From Rhodoblastus sp. 17X3 (GTDB lineage: Bacteria > Pseudomonadota > Alphaproteobacteria > Rhizobiales > Beijerinckiaceae), in NCBI RefSeq assembly GCF_030056575.1, contig NZ_JASHHX010000018.1, forward strand, positions 18,337-82,336: DNA of 64,000 nucleotides, written 5' to 3'. Both the position numbers and the translations under genes were made by a program. This document shows, piece after piece, positions 20,784 through 29,924 of this stretch. Position 1 is the first letter of the stretch, and each line of letters begins with the position of its first letter. The notes under the pieces are model-generated. The model was not told the origin of the DNA. It made no database searches and was given only the letters and a program-made list of their open reading frames with translations.

Positions 20784-21915
20784 TTAATCCACGTCCTCGA
20801 CCTTGTCCGGGCCGCCGCCGTGGACGCGCTGGGCGAGCGACGCTTCCATGAAGCCGTCGAGATCTCCGTCCAGAACTTCGTCTGGCGTGCCGGAGACGTA
20901 GCCGGTGCGCAGGTCTTTCACCATTTGATAGGGCTGCAGCACGTAGGAGCGGATCTGGTGGCCCCAGCCGATTTCTGACTTGGTGGCGTTGACCTTGTTG
21001 GCCTCGGCCTCGCGGCGCTCCAGCTCCTGCTCATAGAGCCTTGCGCGCAGCATGTTCCAGGCGGTTGCGCGGTTCTTGTGCTGCGAGCGCTCCATCTGGC
21101 AGGCGACGACGATGCCCGACGGGATATGGGTGATGCGCACCGCGGAATCGGTGGTGTTGATGTGCTGGCCGCCCGCGCCCTGGGCGCGATAGGTGTCGAT
21201 GCGGCAATCGCTTTCATTGACCTGGATGTCGATCTTGTCGTCGATGACCGGATAGACCCAGGCAGAGGCGAAGCTGGTGTGGCGGCGCGCGTTGGAATCG
21301 AAAGGCGAGATGCGCACCAGGCGATGCACGCCGGATTCGGTCTTCGCCCAGCCATGCGCGTTATGGCCCTTGATGAGCAGGGTGGCCGATTTGATGCCGG
21401 CCTCGTCGCCCGGCGTCTCTTCGATCAGCTCGACCTTGAACTTGTGACGCTCGGCCCAGCGCGAATACATGCGCAGCAGGATGCGCGCCCAGTCGCAGCT
21501 TTCGGTGCCGCCGGCGCCGGAATGGATTTCGATGAAGGTGTCGTTTCCGTCGGCCTCACCCGAAAGCAGGGCCTCGACCTGCCTGCGCTCGGCCTCGGCC
21601 TTGACGCCTTTCAGCAGCGCCACGCCTTCCTGCGCGGCGTCCTCGTCGCCTTCCATCTCGCCGAGTTCGACGAGCGTGATGGCGTCTTCGAGCTCGCGCT
21701 CGAATTTTTCGAGCGAGCCAAGACGGTCTTCGAGGTCCGTGCGCTCGCGCATCAGCTTCTGGGCGATTTCGGCGTCGTTCCAAAAATTCGGGTCTTCGGA
21801 CTTGGCGTTCAGTTCCGCGAGGCGGCGCGTCGAGGATTCGACGTCAAAGATGCCTCCTCAGCAGCCCGACTGACTGCTTGATCTGCTCGACGAGCGAAAC
21901 AGCTTCCGCGCGCAT
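20784..21915 (-). CDS. prfB: Peptide chain release factor 2, with programmed +1 frameshift
   Basis: Translation starts at the ATG at 21915 (MRAEAVSLVEQIKQSVGLL). Frame 0 stops after 23 codons at TGA (21846-21844), and a +1 shift at CTT-TGA-C gives a 376-residue RF2. The body contains the stop-codon recognition SPF in ISPFDSNARRHTSFA and the peptidyl-tRNA hydrolysis GGQ in AQGAGGQHINTTDSAVRI. RF2 releases peptides at UGA and UAA and autoregulates through the frameshift. It follows mrcA with 122 bases between, in the conserved amiC-mrcA-prfB order. The coordinates span both frames. Confidence 0.96.
21843..21858 (-). promoter_or_regulatory. RF2 programmed frameshift signal
   Basis: On the minus strand the site reads AGGAGGCATCTTTGAC. 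The internal Shine-Dalgarno AGGAGG (21858-21853) lies three bases before the slippery CTT, followed by the UGA stop and C. Spacing and slip codon are the same as in the characterised E. coli prfB site. Low RF2 slows termination at this UGA and promotes the +1 shift that restores RF2 synthesis. Confidence 0.96.
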
Positions 21916-22037
21916 GGGTGATTCCTGACTTTAAATTCGGAGGGGCACTGATAAGGGGCGAAGCGCCGCCTGTAAACCACGAAGGCTCGGCGCCAAGGCG
22001 CGGCGGCCCGTAGAGACCGCCGGCGCCGGAGCCATAT

Positions 22038-24434
22038 TCAGTAAAGACCGCCCGTGCCGGAGCCGATCTGCTGATCCGTGCCGGGTCCATGGGCCGTGGC
22101 CGGCGCGCCGCCGCCATAGGAATCGGACGGAGACGTGCCGGGTTTAAAGGCTTCCATAATCGAACCGGCGCCGGTCGAGCGCATGCCGGATTTCGCATCG
22201 ACTGAAATCAGCTTGATGCCCGGCGGCACGCGGAAGGGCGTATCCGGCTTGTTGGCCAGCGCCATCTTCATGAAATCGCGGAAGATCGGCGCGGCATAGA
22301 GCGCGGCCTGGGCGGAATCGCCCATTGAGCGCGGCTTATCGTAGCCGAGATAGACGCCCACCGCGAGGTCCGGCGAATAGCCGACGAACCAGAGGTCCTT
22401 GGCGTCGTTCGTGGTGCCGGTCTTGCCCGCGAGATGCTTGCCGACTTCCCTGATCGAGACGCCGGTGCCGCGCTGGATAACGCCTTCCATGATTGAGGTG
22501 ATCTGATAGGCGGTCAGCGGGTCGAGCACCTGTTCGGCGTTGTCCACCAGCTTCGGCTCGCTGTCGGGCTCGAATTTCGGCGCTTCGCAGCCCAGGCATT
22601 GGCGCTCGTCGTGGCGGTAGATGGTATGACCCCAGCGGTCCTGGATGCGGTCGATCAGGGTCGGCTTGATGCGCTTGCCGCCATTGGCCAGCATGGAATA
22701 GGCCGTGACCATGCGCATAAGCGTGGTTTCGCCGGCGCCGAGCGCCATGGGCAGGTAGGTCGCCATGTCGTCGTAAACGCCGAAGCGGCGCGCGTATTCG
22801 GCGATCAGCGGCATGCCGACGTCGCGCGCAAGGCGCACGGTCATCAGGTTCTTGGAATGCTCGATGCCGTAGCGCAACGTATGCGGGCCGTAATTGCCGG
22901 ACTCGAAGTTTTCCGGCCGCCAGACTTCGCCATTGGGCTGCACAATCTCGATCGGCTCGTCGAGGATGATCGAGGAGGGCGTGTAGCCATTATCCAGCGC
23001 CGCCGAATAGACGAAGGGCTTGAAGGACGATCCCGGCTGGCGCAACGCCTGCGTCGCGCGGTTGAAGGACGACTGATCGAAGGAGAAGCCGCCGGCCATG
23101 GCGAAGACGCGGCCGGTATAGGGGTCCATGGCGACCAGCGCGCCGGAGATTTCCGGAATCTGCCTCAGGCGGTACTGGCCCGGCTTGCCTTCGAGCGGCT
23201 CGACATAGACGACGTCGCCCGGCGCGAAGGCCTGCCGGAACCTCTTGCGCAGGAAGCGGGCGCCGTCGGCGGTGATCGTTCCCGTCTCGCGGACGCGCGA
23301 AACCTCGCCGGATTTTTCACGCGGCGGCTGCAGGCCGATGCGCGCGCTCAAGTCGTTGACGTCCAGCACCACGGCCAGCCGCCAGGGCGCAACGTCGCCG
23401 AGCGCCGGAACCTGGGCCAGCGCCTGTCCCCAGTCGGCGCCGATGTCGATCTGCTTGACCGGGCCGCGAAAGCCATGGGCCTCGTCGAAGCGGATCAGGC
23501 CGTCGGCGAGCGCCTTGCGGGCCATCATCTGCATTTTCGGATCAAGCGTGGCGCGCACTGACAAGCCGCCCTCATAGAGCTTCTTGTCGCCATAGCGGTC
23601 GTTCAATTCGCGGCGAACTTCCTCGGCGAAATAGCCCGCCGCGATGGAATTGGGCGAGAGCGCGCGAGGATTGACATTCAGGGGCTCGGCTTTGGCGGCG
23701 TCGCCGTCGGCGCGCGAGACATAGCCGTTCTCGATCATGCGCTCGATGACGTAATTGCGGCGCGCGATGGCGGCCTCGCGGTTGCGCCAGGGATTGTAAT
23801 TGTTCGGTCCCTTGGGCAGGCCGGCGAGATAGGCGGTTTCGGCCAGAGTCAGTTCGTGGACGGACTTGTCGAAATAATTCAGCGCGGCCGCCGCGATGCC
23901 GTAATTGCCGAGGCCGAGATAGATCTCGTTGAGATAGAGTTCGAGGATGCGCTCCTTCGAATAGGTCTGCTCGATGCGCATCGACAGCAAGGCTTCCTTG
24001 ATCTTGCGGTCGAAGGAGCGCTCATTGGTGAGCAGGAAGTTCTTGGCCACCTGCTGGGTGATGGTCGAGGCGCCCTGCATATGCTTGGAGCCCTGGACCA
24101 GCACCATCGCCGCGCGGGCCATGCCCTCGGGGTCGATGCCGTGATGGGTGTAGAAATTCTTGTCCTCGGCCGAGATGAAAGCCTGTTTCACCTGGTTCGG
24201 AATAGCGTTCGAAGGCAGGAAAAGGCGGCGCTCATGCGAATATTCGGCGAGGATCGACCCGTCGCCGGCGTGAACGCGGGTCATGACGGGCGGCTCGTAA
24301 TTCTTGAGCTGCGTATAGTCTGGCAGATCCTTGGAATAAATATAGACCAGCGCGCCGACGGCAAGCGCTCCGCCGACGAAGACAATCGCGCCCGTCGCGA
24401 AGAGGAAGCCGAGAAACCGGGCGATGAAACGCAT
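22038..24434 (-). CDS. mrcA: Penicillin-binding protein 1A (bifunctional glycosyltransferase/transpeptidase)
   Basis: The 798-residue class A PBP has one N-terminal membrane helix (about 7-33). A GT51 glycosyltransferase domain (about 55-230) shows AFISAEDKNFYTHHGID and GASTITQQVAKNFLL, including the catalytic Glu. A linker/OB region follows, then a transpeptidase domain with the active-site SxxK in PGSSFKPFVYSAAL, SxN in IEHSKNLMTVRL, and KTG in LAGKTGTTNDAKDLWF. It polymerises and cross-links peptidoglycan from the periplasmic face. It lies between amiC and prfB on the same strand. The extreme C-terminus is Gly/Ser/Pro-rich and probably disordered. Confidence 0.96.
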   Translation of the reverse strand: MRFIARFLGFLFATGAIVFVGGALAVGALVYIYSKDLPDYTQLKNYEPPVMTRVHAGDGSILAEYSHERRLFLPSNAIPNQVKQAFISAEDKNFYTHHGIDPEGMARAAMVLVQGSKHMQGASTITQQVAKNFLLTNERSFDRKIKEALLSMRIEQTYSKERILELYLNEIYLGLGNYGIAAAALNYFDKSVHELTLAETAYLAGLPKGPNNYNPWRNREAAIARRNYVIERMIENGYVSRADGDAAKAEPLNVNPRALSPNSIAAGYFAEEVRRELNDRYGDKKLYEGGLSVRATLDPKMQMMARKALADGLIRFDEAHGFRGPVKQIDIGADWGQALAQVPALGDVAPWRLAVVLDVNDLSARIGLQPPREKSGEVSRVRETGTITADGARFLRKRFRQAFAPGDVVYVEPLEGKPGQYRLRQIPEISGALVAMDPYTGRVFAMAGGFSFDQSSFNRATQALRQPGSSFKPFVYSAALDNGYTPSSIILDEPIEIVQPNGEVWRPENFESGNYGPHTLRYGIEHSKNLMTVRLARDVGMPLIAEYARRFGVYDDMATYLPMALGAGETTLMRMVTAYSMLANGGKRIKPTLIDRIQDRWGHTIYRHDERQCLGCEAPKFEPDSEPKLVDNAEQVLDPLTAYQITSIMEGVIQRGTGVSIREVGKHLAGKTGTTNDAKDLWFVGYSPDLAVGVYLGYDKPRSMGDSAQAALYAAPIFRDFMKMALANKPDTPFRVPPGIKLISVDAKSGMRSTGAGSIMEAFKPGTSPSDSYGGGAPATAHGPGTDQQIGSGTGGLY

Positions 24435-24598
24435 TTAATCACCTTTCGCGACGCCTTGGCGGCTGGCCGGCAACAATCTTGCGGAATCGTCCGCTTCCAG
24501 CGCGCCTATAGCACCCCCGCATATCGCGGGTCACGCCAAAATTCCCGCTGGTTTCCGGCCATGGCCGGCGGCGCGTCGGGACGAGTCGCTCTTTAGTG

Positions 24599-26020
24599 TT
24601 AGTTGCCGGTGCTTTGTGTCGCTTTGAGGGCGGCGTCGGCGGGCGGCGCGGCCAGGTTCTCAGGCTGGTTTTCGGGCTGCCGCTGGGCGAAAAACGCGTC
24701 GATCGCCTTTGCCGCCTGCGCGGCGGCCTTTTCGCGCCATGCCGCCGAGGTCAGGTCGGCGACGTCTTCCTCGTTGGAGAGATAGCCGAGTTCGAGCAGG
24801 ATGGAGGGCACGTCCGGCGCCTTGAGAACCACAAAACCGGCGGAGCGGCGGGGGTTCTTGTTGAGGCGGGCCGCGACTTTCCAGTATTCGGCGAGCGAAC
24901 GCGCGACGACATGGGAATAGGCCCGCGTCTCGCGCCGCGTCAGTTCGAACAGGATGTCATTGACGTCGCTTGCGCCTTCCGTCGCGTCTTCGCCGGCGGC
25001 GGAGTCGGCCTTGTTTTCATGTTCCGCGACGCGGGCGGCCTCGGCGTCGGAGGCGCGGTCCGAGACGGTATAGACCGTCGCGCCCTGCACTTCATCGCCG
25101 TCTCTGGCGAGGGCGTCGGCGTGGACGGAGACGAAAAGCGCGGCGTTGAGACTGCGGGCGATGCGCACACGCTGGCCGAGCGACACGAATGTGTCGTCCT
25201 CGCGGGTGAAGACCACGCGATAATTGCCGCTGGCCCGTAATTTGGCCCCGAGCGCCTTGGCGAAATCGAGCACCACATATTTCTCGATGGCGTGTTCGCG
25301 GCCCAGCGCGCCCGTGTCCACGCCGCCATGGCCGGGGTCGAGCACGATGATGGGCTTTTGCGCGCCGACGGAAGGGAGCGGGGGCGCGGGAGGAGCGTTT
25401 TGCGCGGTGGCGCGGGCCTGCTTCTCGGCGCCCGCACGGGCCGCGGCCTTGAACGCCGCCTCGGAGGCGGGCGCGAGAACCAGAGTCAGCTCGAAGGCGC
25501 CGGGCGACGGCGCGCAGCCGGTTGAAACGATGGAAGCCGGTCCGGTCAGGTCCACGACCACGCGAGACTTGCCGGGCGCGAGGCGGCCGAAACGGTAGGA
25601 CGCGACGAGGCCGGAACCGTGGGCGGCTGTCGCCTTGCTGTTGTCCTTGGCGGCGTCCCGGTCTTTCGTGGACGCCCTGTGACGATGTTTCCGCGGCTCT
25701 GGCGCGGGTTCAGGCTGGCCCTCGTGGGGGTCGATCTGGAAATTGACCTCGGGGAGGTCGAGGATCGCGCGGTTCGGGCTGTCGAGCAGATAGGACTCGG
25801 CCTGGACGCAGGATTGCAGTGTGAAGGTCAAGCGACTTTCATGGCCCTGAACCTCGCTATGGGCGGCAATAGCGAGGGGCGGCGCCGGTTGCGCGCACAG
25901 ATCCGCGAAGGGCGCGAGGCCAAGCAAGGCGGCGAGAGCGACAAGCCGGCCAGCGCGGCAACCGGGTTGTCGCTGCGCGGCAAAGCTTGCGTATTGGCGC
26001 TCCGGACTTGCCATTGTCAT
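24599..26020 (-). CDS. amiC: N-acetylmuramoyl-L-alanine amidase, AmiC type with AMIN domain
   Basis: The start was chosen at the ATG at 26020 (473 residues), preceded by CGGAAA; an ATG at 26014 is equally possible. A signal peptide ends near PFADLCAQ. An N-terminal AMIN-like region (about 50-180, with a basic HRHRASTKDRDAAKD insert) precedes the Amidase_3 domain. Zinc and catalytic residues are visible in VLDPGHGGVDTGALG, REHAIEKYVVLDFA, VSVHADALA and LLELGYLSNEED. It splits septal peptidoglycan by removing stem peptides. The segment between the last two motifs may hold the inhibitory helix released by LytM-domain activators. A candidate activator is encoded at 7202. Confidence 0.93.
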   Translation of the reverse strand: MTMASPERQYASFAAQRQPGCRAGRLVALAALLGLAPFADLCAQPAPPLAIAAHSEVQGHESRLTFTLQSCVQAESYLLDSPNRAILDLPEVNFQIDPHEGQPEPAPEPRKHRHRASTKDRDAAKDNSKATAAHGSGLVASYRFGRLAPGKSRVVVDLTGPASIVSTGCAPSPGAFELTLVLAPASEAAFKAAARAGAEKQARATAQNAPPAPPLPSVGAQKPIIVLDPGHGGVDTGALGREHAIEKYVVLDFAKALGAKLRASGNYRVVFTREDDTFVSLGQRVRIARSLNAALFVSVHADALARDGDEVQGATVYTVSDRASDAEAARVAEHENKADSAAGEDATEGASDVNDILFELTRRETRAYSHVVARSLAEYWKVAARLNKNPRRSAGFVVLKAPDVPSILLELGYLSNEEDVADLTSAAWREKAAAQAAKAIDAFFAQRQPENQPENLAAPPADAALKATQSTGN

Positions 26021-26737
26021 GATTTTCCGAATGTTTCCGACTTGCAGCACGCCTGCCGCACGGCGACGGCGCCCCTCACTCACATCATGAAAATGTTAAG
26101 AGGCGTTTACCTTGATAAGCATTCGCCTTGCTCCCAGCTGTGGCAATGAGGCAACAGGCGTGGGAAACTTGCCAAAGTGGCGTTCCTTCGTCTAGAAAGA
26201 AAGAGGTCCGGTTCGGGCGCGGCGAGATTCGCGCCAAACGAATTGGGGAAGGCCTTTCCAGCCTCGGCGCGCCGCTGCAGCAGCGGGTGTTCATTCGCGC
26301 CGACGCGGCTTGCGCCACAACCCTTTCCGCAGCCGATTTGGACATTGTCCGGCGCGTTATGGCGCCGGAGGCTAGGTGAAGAATTTTGTTAGGGCTCGCA
26401 ATTGATCTTCGCAGCGGATTTTTAAGCCGCGCGAAGGCTGTCATCGGGAAATTGTTCGGCGCGGCAAAGCGCCGGAACGCTGCGCGTTTCCCTGCGAGCC
26501 CGATTTCGCCGGCCTCTCTCGCCACGATCCTCCGGCCGGGCTCCGCCCGCATGGTTTTACGCCGCGTCGTTTCGCGGCCTGCCGCCCATCCACAACTTCG
26601 TTCAACCTTCACTCGCAAGGCGCGCCCCGAGCGGCGCGTCGCGGCTTGCGCATTTTCGCCGGTCCGGTCCGATCGGGCCGGCGCGTTCGCGGCAGCCGAC
26701 GCGGCCTTCAGCCGCGCCTTGCCAACAAGAGTTCACA
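26021..26737. other. Long divergent leader between amiC and rne, no convincing gene
   Basis: Of about 700 bases, most probably serve as the 5' leader of rne. Short open frames exist in both directions (for example 26128-26379 plus and 26085-26618 minus) but have no recognisable domain or good start. A bulged hairpin pairs CTTCGCAGCGG (26407-26417) with CCGCGCGAAG (26427-26436) around an A/T-rich loop. In E. coli and other bacteria, long structured rne leaders mediate autoregulation by RNase E; the same role here is inference. Confidence 0.5.
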
Positions 26738-29700
26738 ATGGCCAACAAAATGATCATCGACGCCTCCCACCCCGAAGAGACGCGGGTGGTGGTGCTGCGC
26801 GGAAATAGGGTCGAGGAGTTCGATTTCGAATCCGCCTCCAAGAAGCAGTTGCGGGGCAATATCTATCTGGCGAAAGTTACGCGCGTCGAACCGTCGCTAC
26901 AGGCCGCCTTCGTGGAATATGGCGGAAATCGCCACGGCTTTCTCGCATTTTCGGAAATTCACCCCGATTACTACCAGATTCCGCATTCGGATCGCGCCGC
27001 CCTGCTTGAAGAAGAGAGCCGCGCCCACCGCGAGGAAGACGACGAGGATTCCAGCCGCCGCCGCAGCCGCCGCAATCGGCGCGGCTCAGAGCGCCGCCGA
27101 CCGACTGACGACGAACGGGTGACGGGCGAGCTTTCCAACGAAAGCGAACAGGCCGCGTTCGACGCGGAGACCAATGGCCAGTCCGAGCAAGTCGTCGCTT
27201 CGGTCGACGAAAACGCGGCCGCTCAGGCTGAAACCGCCGAATTGACGTCGCCGGAAGAAATTGCGCCCGCGCCGGTCGAGGCGGAAATCACGGGAGCGGA
27301 CGCCGCCGCCGAGACTCCCGTGGAGCCCGTTACGGAAGCTGCGCCGCAGCCGCATGCCGAGCGGCATGAACTCGCCAGCGATCCAGAAGGCTTCGCCATC
27401 GTCGAGGAAGACTCCGCCGACAAGCCGCAAGCCGTGGCCGCCGTCGACGCGAGCGCGGAGCGTTCCGAACCCGAGGCGCCCGCTTTCGCCCCGCACGAGG
27501 GCGAGGTTCAGGATCATGACAATTCGCAGGAGTCGGGCGCCGCTGCCTATGCCGCGGAAGACGAAGAAGCCCGCGCCAGCGATTTCCTGAACCGCGAACA
27601 GGAAAACGATCGCGCCGCCCCCGATCATGACGAAAATGGCGAGAACGGCGAAAACGGCGAGCAGGACGAAGAAGAAATCGTCGAGCAGCTCGGCGGCGAC
27701 GCCATGGACGAGACGCCGTATCGCGCGCCGCGCATGCGCCGCCAGTACAAGATTCAGGAAGTCATCAAGCGCCGCCAGGTGCTGCTGATCCAGGTCGTCA
27801 AGGAAGAGCGCGGCAACAAGGGCGCGGCGCTCACCACTTATCTGTCGCTGGCCGGCCGCTATTCGGTGCTGATGCCCAATACGGCGCGCGGCGGCGGCAT
27901 TTCGCGCAAGATCACGGAAGCCAACGACCGCAAGCGCCTCAAGGAAATCGCCCAGGATCTGGAAGTTCCGGAAGGCATGGGCGTCATCCTGCGCACGGCG
28001 GGCGCCTCGCGCACCAAGCAGGAAATCCAGCGCGACTTCGAATATCTGATGCGGATGTGGGAGCAGGTGAGGGCATTGACCCTGTCGTCGAGCGCGCCGG
28101 CTCTGGTCTATGAGGAAGGCTCGCTCATCAAGCGAGCTATCCGGGACCTGTACAGCAAGGAAATCGACGAGGTCGTCGTCGCAGGCGACGCCGGCTATCG
28201 CGAGGCGCGCGACTTCATGCGCCTGCTGATGCCGAGCCACGTCAAGAACGTCCAGTGCTACCGCGATCCGCAGCCGATCTTCGCCAAATGGGGCGCGGAG
28301 GCCCAGCTCGACGCTTTGTTCCACAATCAGGTCACGCTGAAATCCGGCGGCTATCTGGTCATCAACCAGACCGAAGCCCTCGTCGCCATCGACGTGAACT
28401 CGGGCCGCTCGACGCGCGAGCACAATATCGAAGACACCGCGCTGCGCACCAATCTCGAAGCCGCGGACGAAGTCGCCCGCCAGCTGCGCCTGCGCGACCT
28501 CGCGGGCCTGATCGTGGTCGATTTCATCGACATGGAAGAGGGCCGCAACAATCGCGCGGTCGAGCGCCGCATCAAGGAGGCGCTCAAGGACGATCGCGCC
28601 CGCATCCAGGTCGGCCGCATCTCGCATTTCGGCCTGCTCGAAATGTCGCGCCAGCGCATCCGCACCGGCGTGCTGGAAGGCTCTTCAGTGGTCTGCCCGC
28701 ATTGCGCCGGCGTCGGCACGGTGCGTTCGACCGCCTCGGTCGCCGTCCATGTCATGCGCGTGCTCGAGGACGCGCTGATCAAGAGCGCCTCGCATGACAT
28801 CATCCTGCGGACCCGCACCGATATCGCGCTTTACATCCTCAACCAGAAGCGGTCGCTGCTGCGCCTGATCGAAGAGCGTTTCGGCGTTTCGGTCATTGTC
28901 ATGGCCGACGACTCGCTCACGGGCGGCGCCTATCACGCGCTTGAGCGCGGCGAACTTGCCGCGGGTCCGTCCGATCCGCTGCGCCGGTTCGATCCGCGCC
29001 GTCCGATCGAGGACGTCGAGCCGATCGGCGAAGCCGAACTTGAAGTCGAATTCGAGGAGGAGGCCGAAATCGAGGCCGCCGACGTCGCCGAAGGCGAGAC
29101 CGCCGAGGAGCGCGCCGACATCGAAAGCCGCCGCCGCCGCCGCCGCCGTCGCGGCCGTGGCCGCAATTTCGAGCGCGATGGAGCGGGCGTCGACGCCAGC
29201 GCGCCGCAGCCTTCGGATGAAGGTCTGGAAACCGTCGCGGAGATCAGTGGCGACCTCATGGCCCCCGTCGGCGAAGACGAGAGCGAAGAGGACGGCGCGC
29301 GCGAGGGCTCGGACGGCCGTCGTCGCGGTCGCGGAAACTGGCGGCGCCGCAATCGCAGCCGGTCCGGCGGCGAAACGCTGGAAAACGCCGGCGATTGGCG
29401 TCCGTCCGAGGAAGCCGGCGCTGAAACGGCGGAAGGCGACGACGCCCTGATCGAAACGCTTTCGGAAGACGCGCAATTTGCGCCTCTGCCGGTGTGGTCG
29501 GCAGGCTCGGAAGTTGTCGCGACGGAGTCCGGGGCCGAGATGGAAAGGCTGGAGATCGGCGAAATCGGCGAAGTGCCGCCCGTTCCCGAATTTGTCCAGC
29601 CTTCGCCGGTCCAGCAAGCCCCCGTTCAGGAAACGTACGCCCAGCCGGCCTATGTTCACGAAGTGAAAGCTGAAGTTGTGGCGGAGCCCGCGCCCGTTGA

Positions 29701-29875
29701 GACGGCGCCGGCCCAGTCTGCGCCTGTCGAGGCTTTGTCGCTCGCGCCGGCCGCTCCGGAACCGGCTCCTGCGCCCCGTCAGCCCGAGTTGCCGGTGATC
29801 ACCGAGGCCGATCCAAACCAGCCCAAGCGTTCCGGCTGGTGGGCTCGCGCCAAGGCCAATCTGACTGGCCGCTGA
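26738..29875 (+). CDS. rne: Ribonuclease E
   Basis: The 1045-residue endoribonuclease organises the RNA degradosome and processes rRNA, tRNA and mRNA. The S1 domain starts at about residue 36 (RGNIYLAKVTRVEPSLQAAF). It is interrupted by a roughly 240-residue acidic, Arg/Glu/Ala-rich insert (about 90-327) before it resumes at QYKIQEVIKRRQVLLIQVVKEE. The DNase I-like catalytic site has aspartates in VAIDVNSGRST and IVVDFIDMEEGRNNRA. The Zn-link is VVCPHCAGVGTV. The C-terminal half (about 770-1045) is disordered, with Arg-rich RNA-binding patches and Pro/Glu stretches for degradosome partners. Insertion into S1 is typical of alphaproteobacterial RNase E. Confidence 0.96.
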   Translation: MANKMIIDASHPEETRVVVLRGNRVEEFDFESASKKQLRGNIYLAKVTRVEPSLQAAFVEYGGNRHGFLAFSEIHPDYYQIPHSDRAALLEEESRAHREEDDEDSSRRRSRRNRRGSERRRPTDDERVTGELSNESEQAAFDAETNGQSEQVVASVDENAAAQAETAELTSPEEIAPAPVEAEITGADAAAETPVEPVTEAAPQPHAERHELASDPEGFAIVEEDSADKPQAVAAVDASAERSEPEAPAFAPHEGEVQDHDNSQESGAAAYAAEDEEARASDFLNREQENDRAAPDHDENGENGENGEQDEEEIVEQLGGDAMDETPYRAPRMRRQYKIQEVIKRRQVLLIQVVKEERGNKGAALTTYLSLAGRYSVLMPNTARGGGISRKITEANDRKRLKEIAQDLEVPEGMGVILRTAGASRTKQEIQRDFEYLMRMWEQVRALTLSSSAPALVYEEGSLIKRAIRDLYSKEIDEVVVAGDAGYREARDFMRLLMPSHVKNVQCYRDPQPIFAKWGAEAQLDALFHNQVTLKSGGYLVINQTEALVAIDVNSGRSTREHNIEDTALRTNLEAADEVARQLRLRDLAGLIVVDFIDMEEGRNNRAVERRIKEALKDDRARIQVGRISHFGLLEMSRQRIRTGVLEGSSVVCPHCAGVGTVRSTASVAVHVMRVLEDALIKSASHDIILRTRTDIALYILNQKRSLLRLIEERFGVSVIVMADDSLTGGAYHALERGELAAGPSDPLRRFDPRRPIEDVEPIGEAELEVEFEEEAEIEAADVAEGETAEERADIESRRRRRRRRGRGRNFERDGAGVDASAPQPSDEGLETVAEISGDLMAPVGEDESEEDGAREGSDGRRRGRGNWRRRNRSRSGGETLENAGDWRPSEEAGAETAEGDDALIETLSEDAQFAPLPVWSAGSEVVATESGAEMERLEIGEIGEVPPVPEFVQPSPVQQAPVQETYAQPAYVHEVKAEVVAEPAPVETAPAQSAPVEALSLAPAAPEPAPAPRQPELPVITEADPNQPKRSGWWARAKANLTGR

Positions 29876-29894
29876 GCGCGCAAACGAATTTGAG

Positions 29895-29924
29895 AAAGCC
29901 GTGTCGATAGACGCGGCTTTTTTT
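29895..29924 (+). terminator. Rho-independent terminator after rne
   Basis: AAAGCCGTGTC (29895-29905) pairs with GACGCGGCTTT (29910-29920) across a GATA loop with one G-T wobble, followed by a T-run to 29924. It ends rne transcription and its last bases touch the stop codon of the convergent regulator gene. Confidence 0.9.

Noticed and set aside
26085..26618. A 177-residue minus-strand ORF in the rne leader, and an 83-residue plus ORF at 26128
   Set aside because: Both overlap each other, lack clear ribosome-binding sites, and match no family I recognise. The region is better explained as leader sequence.
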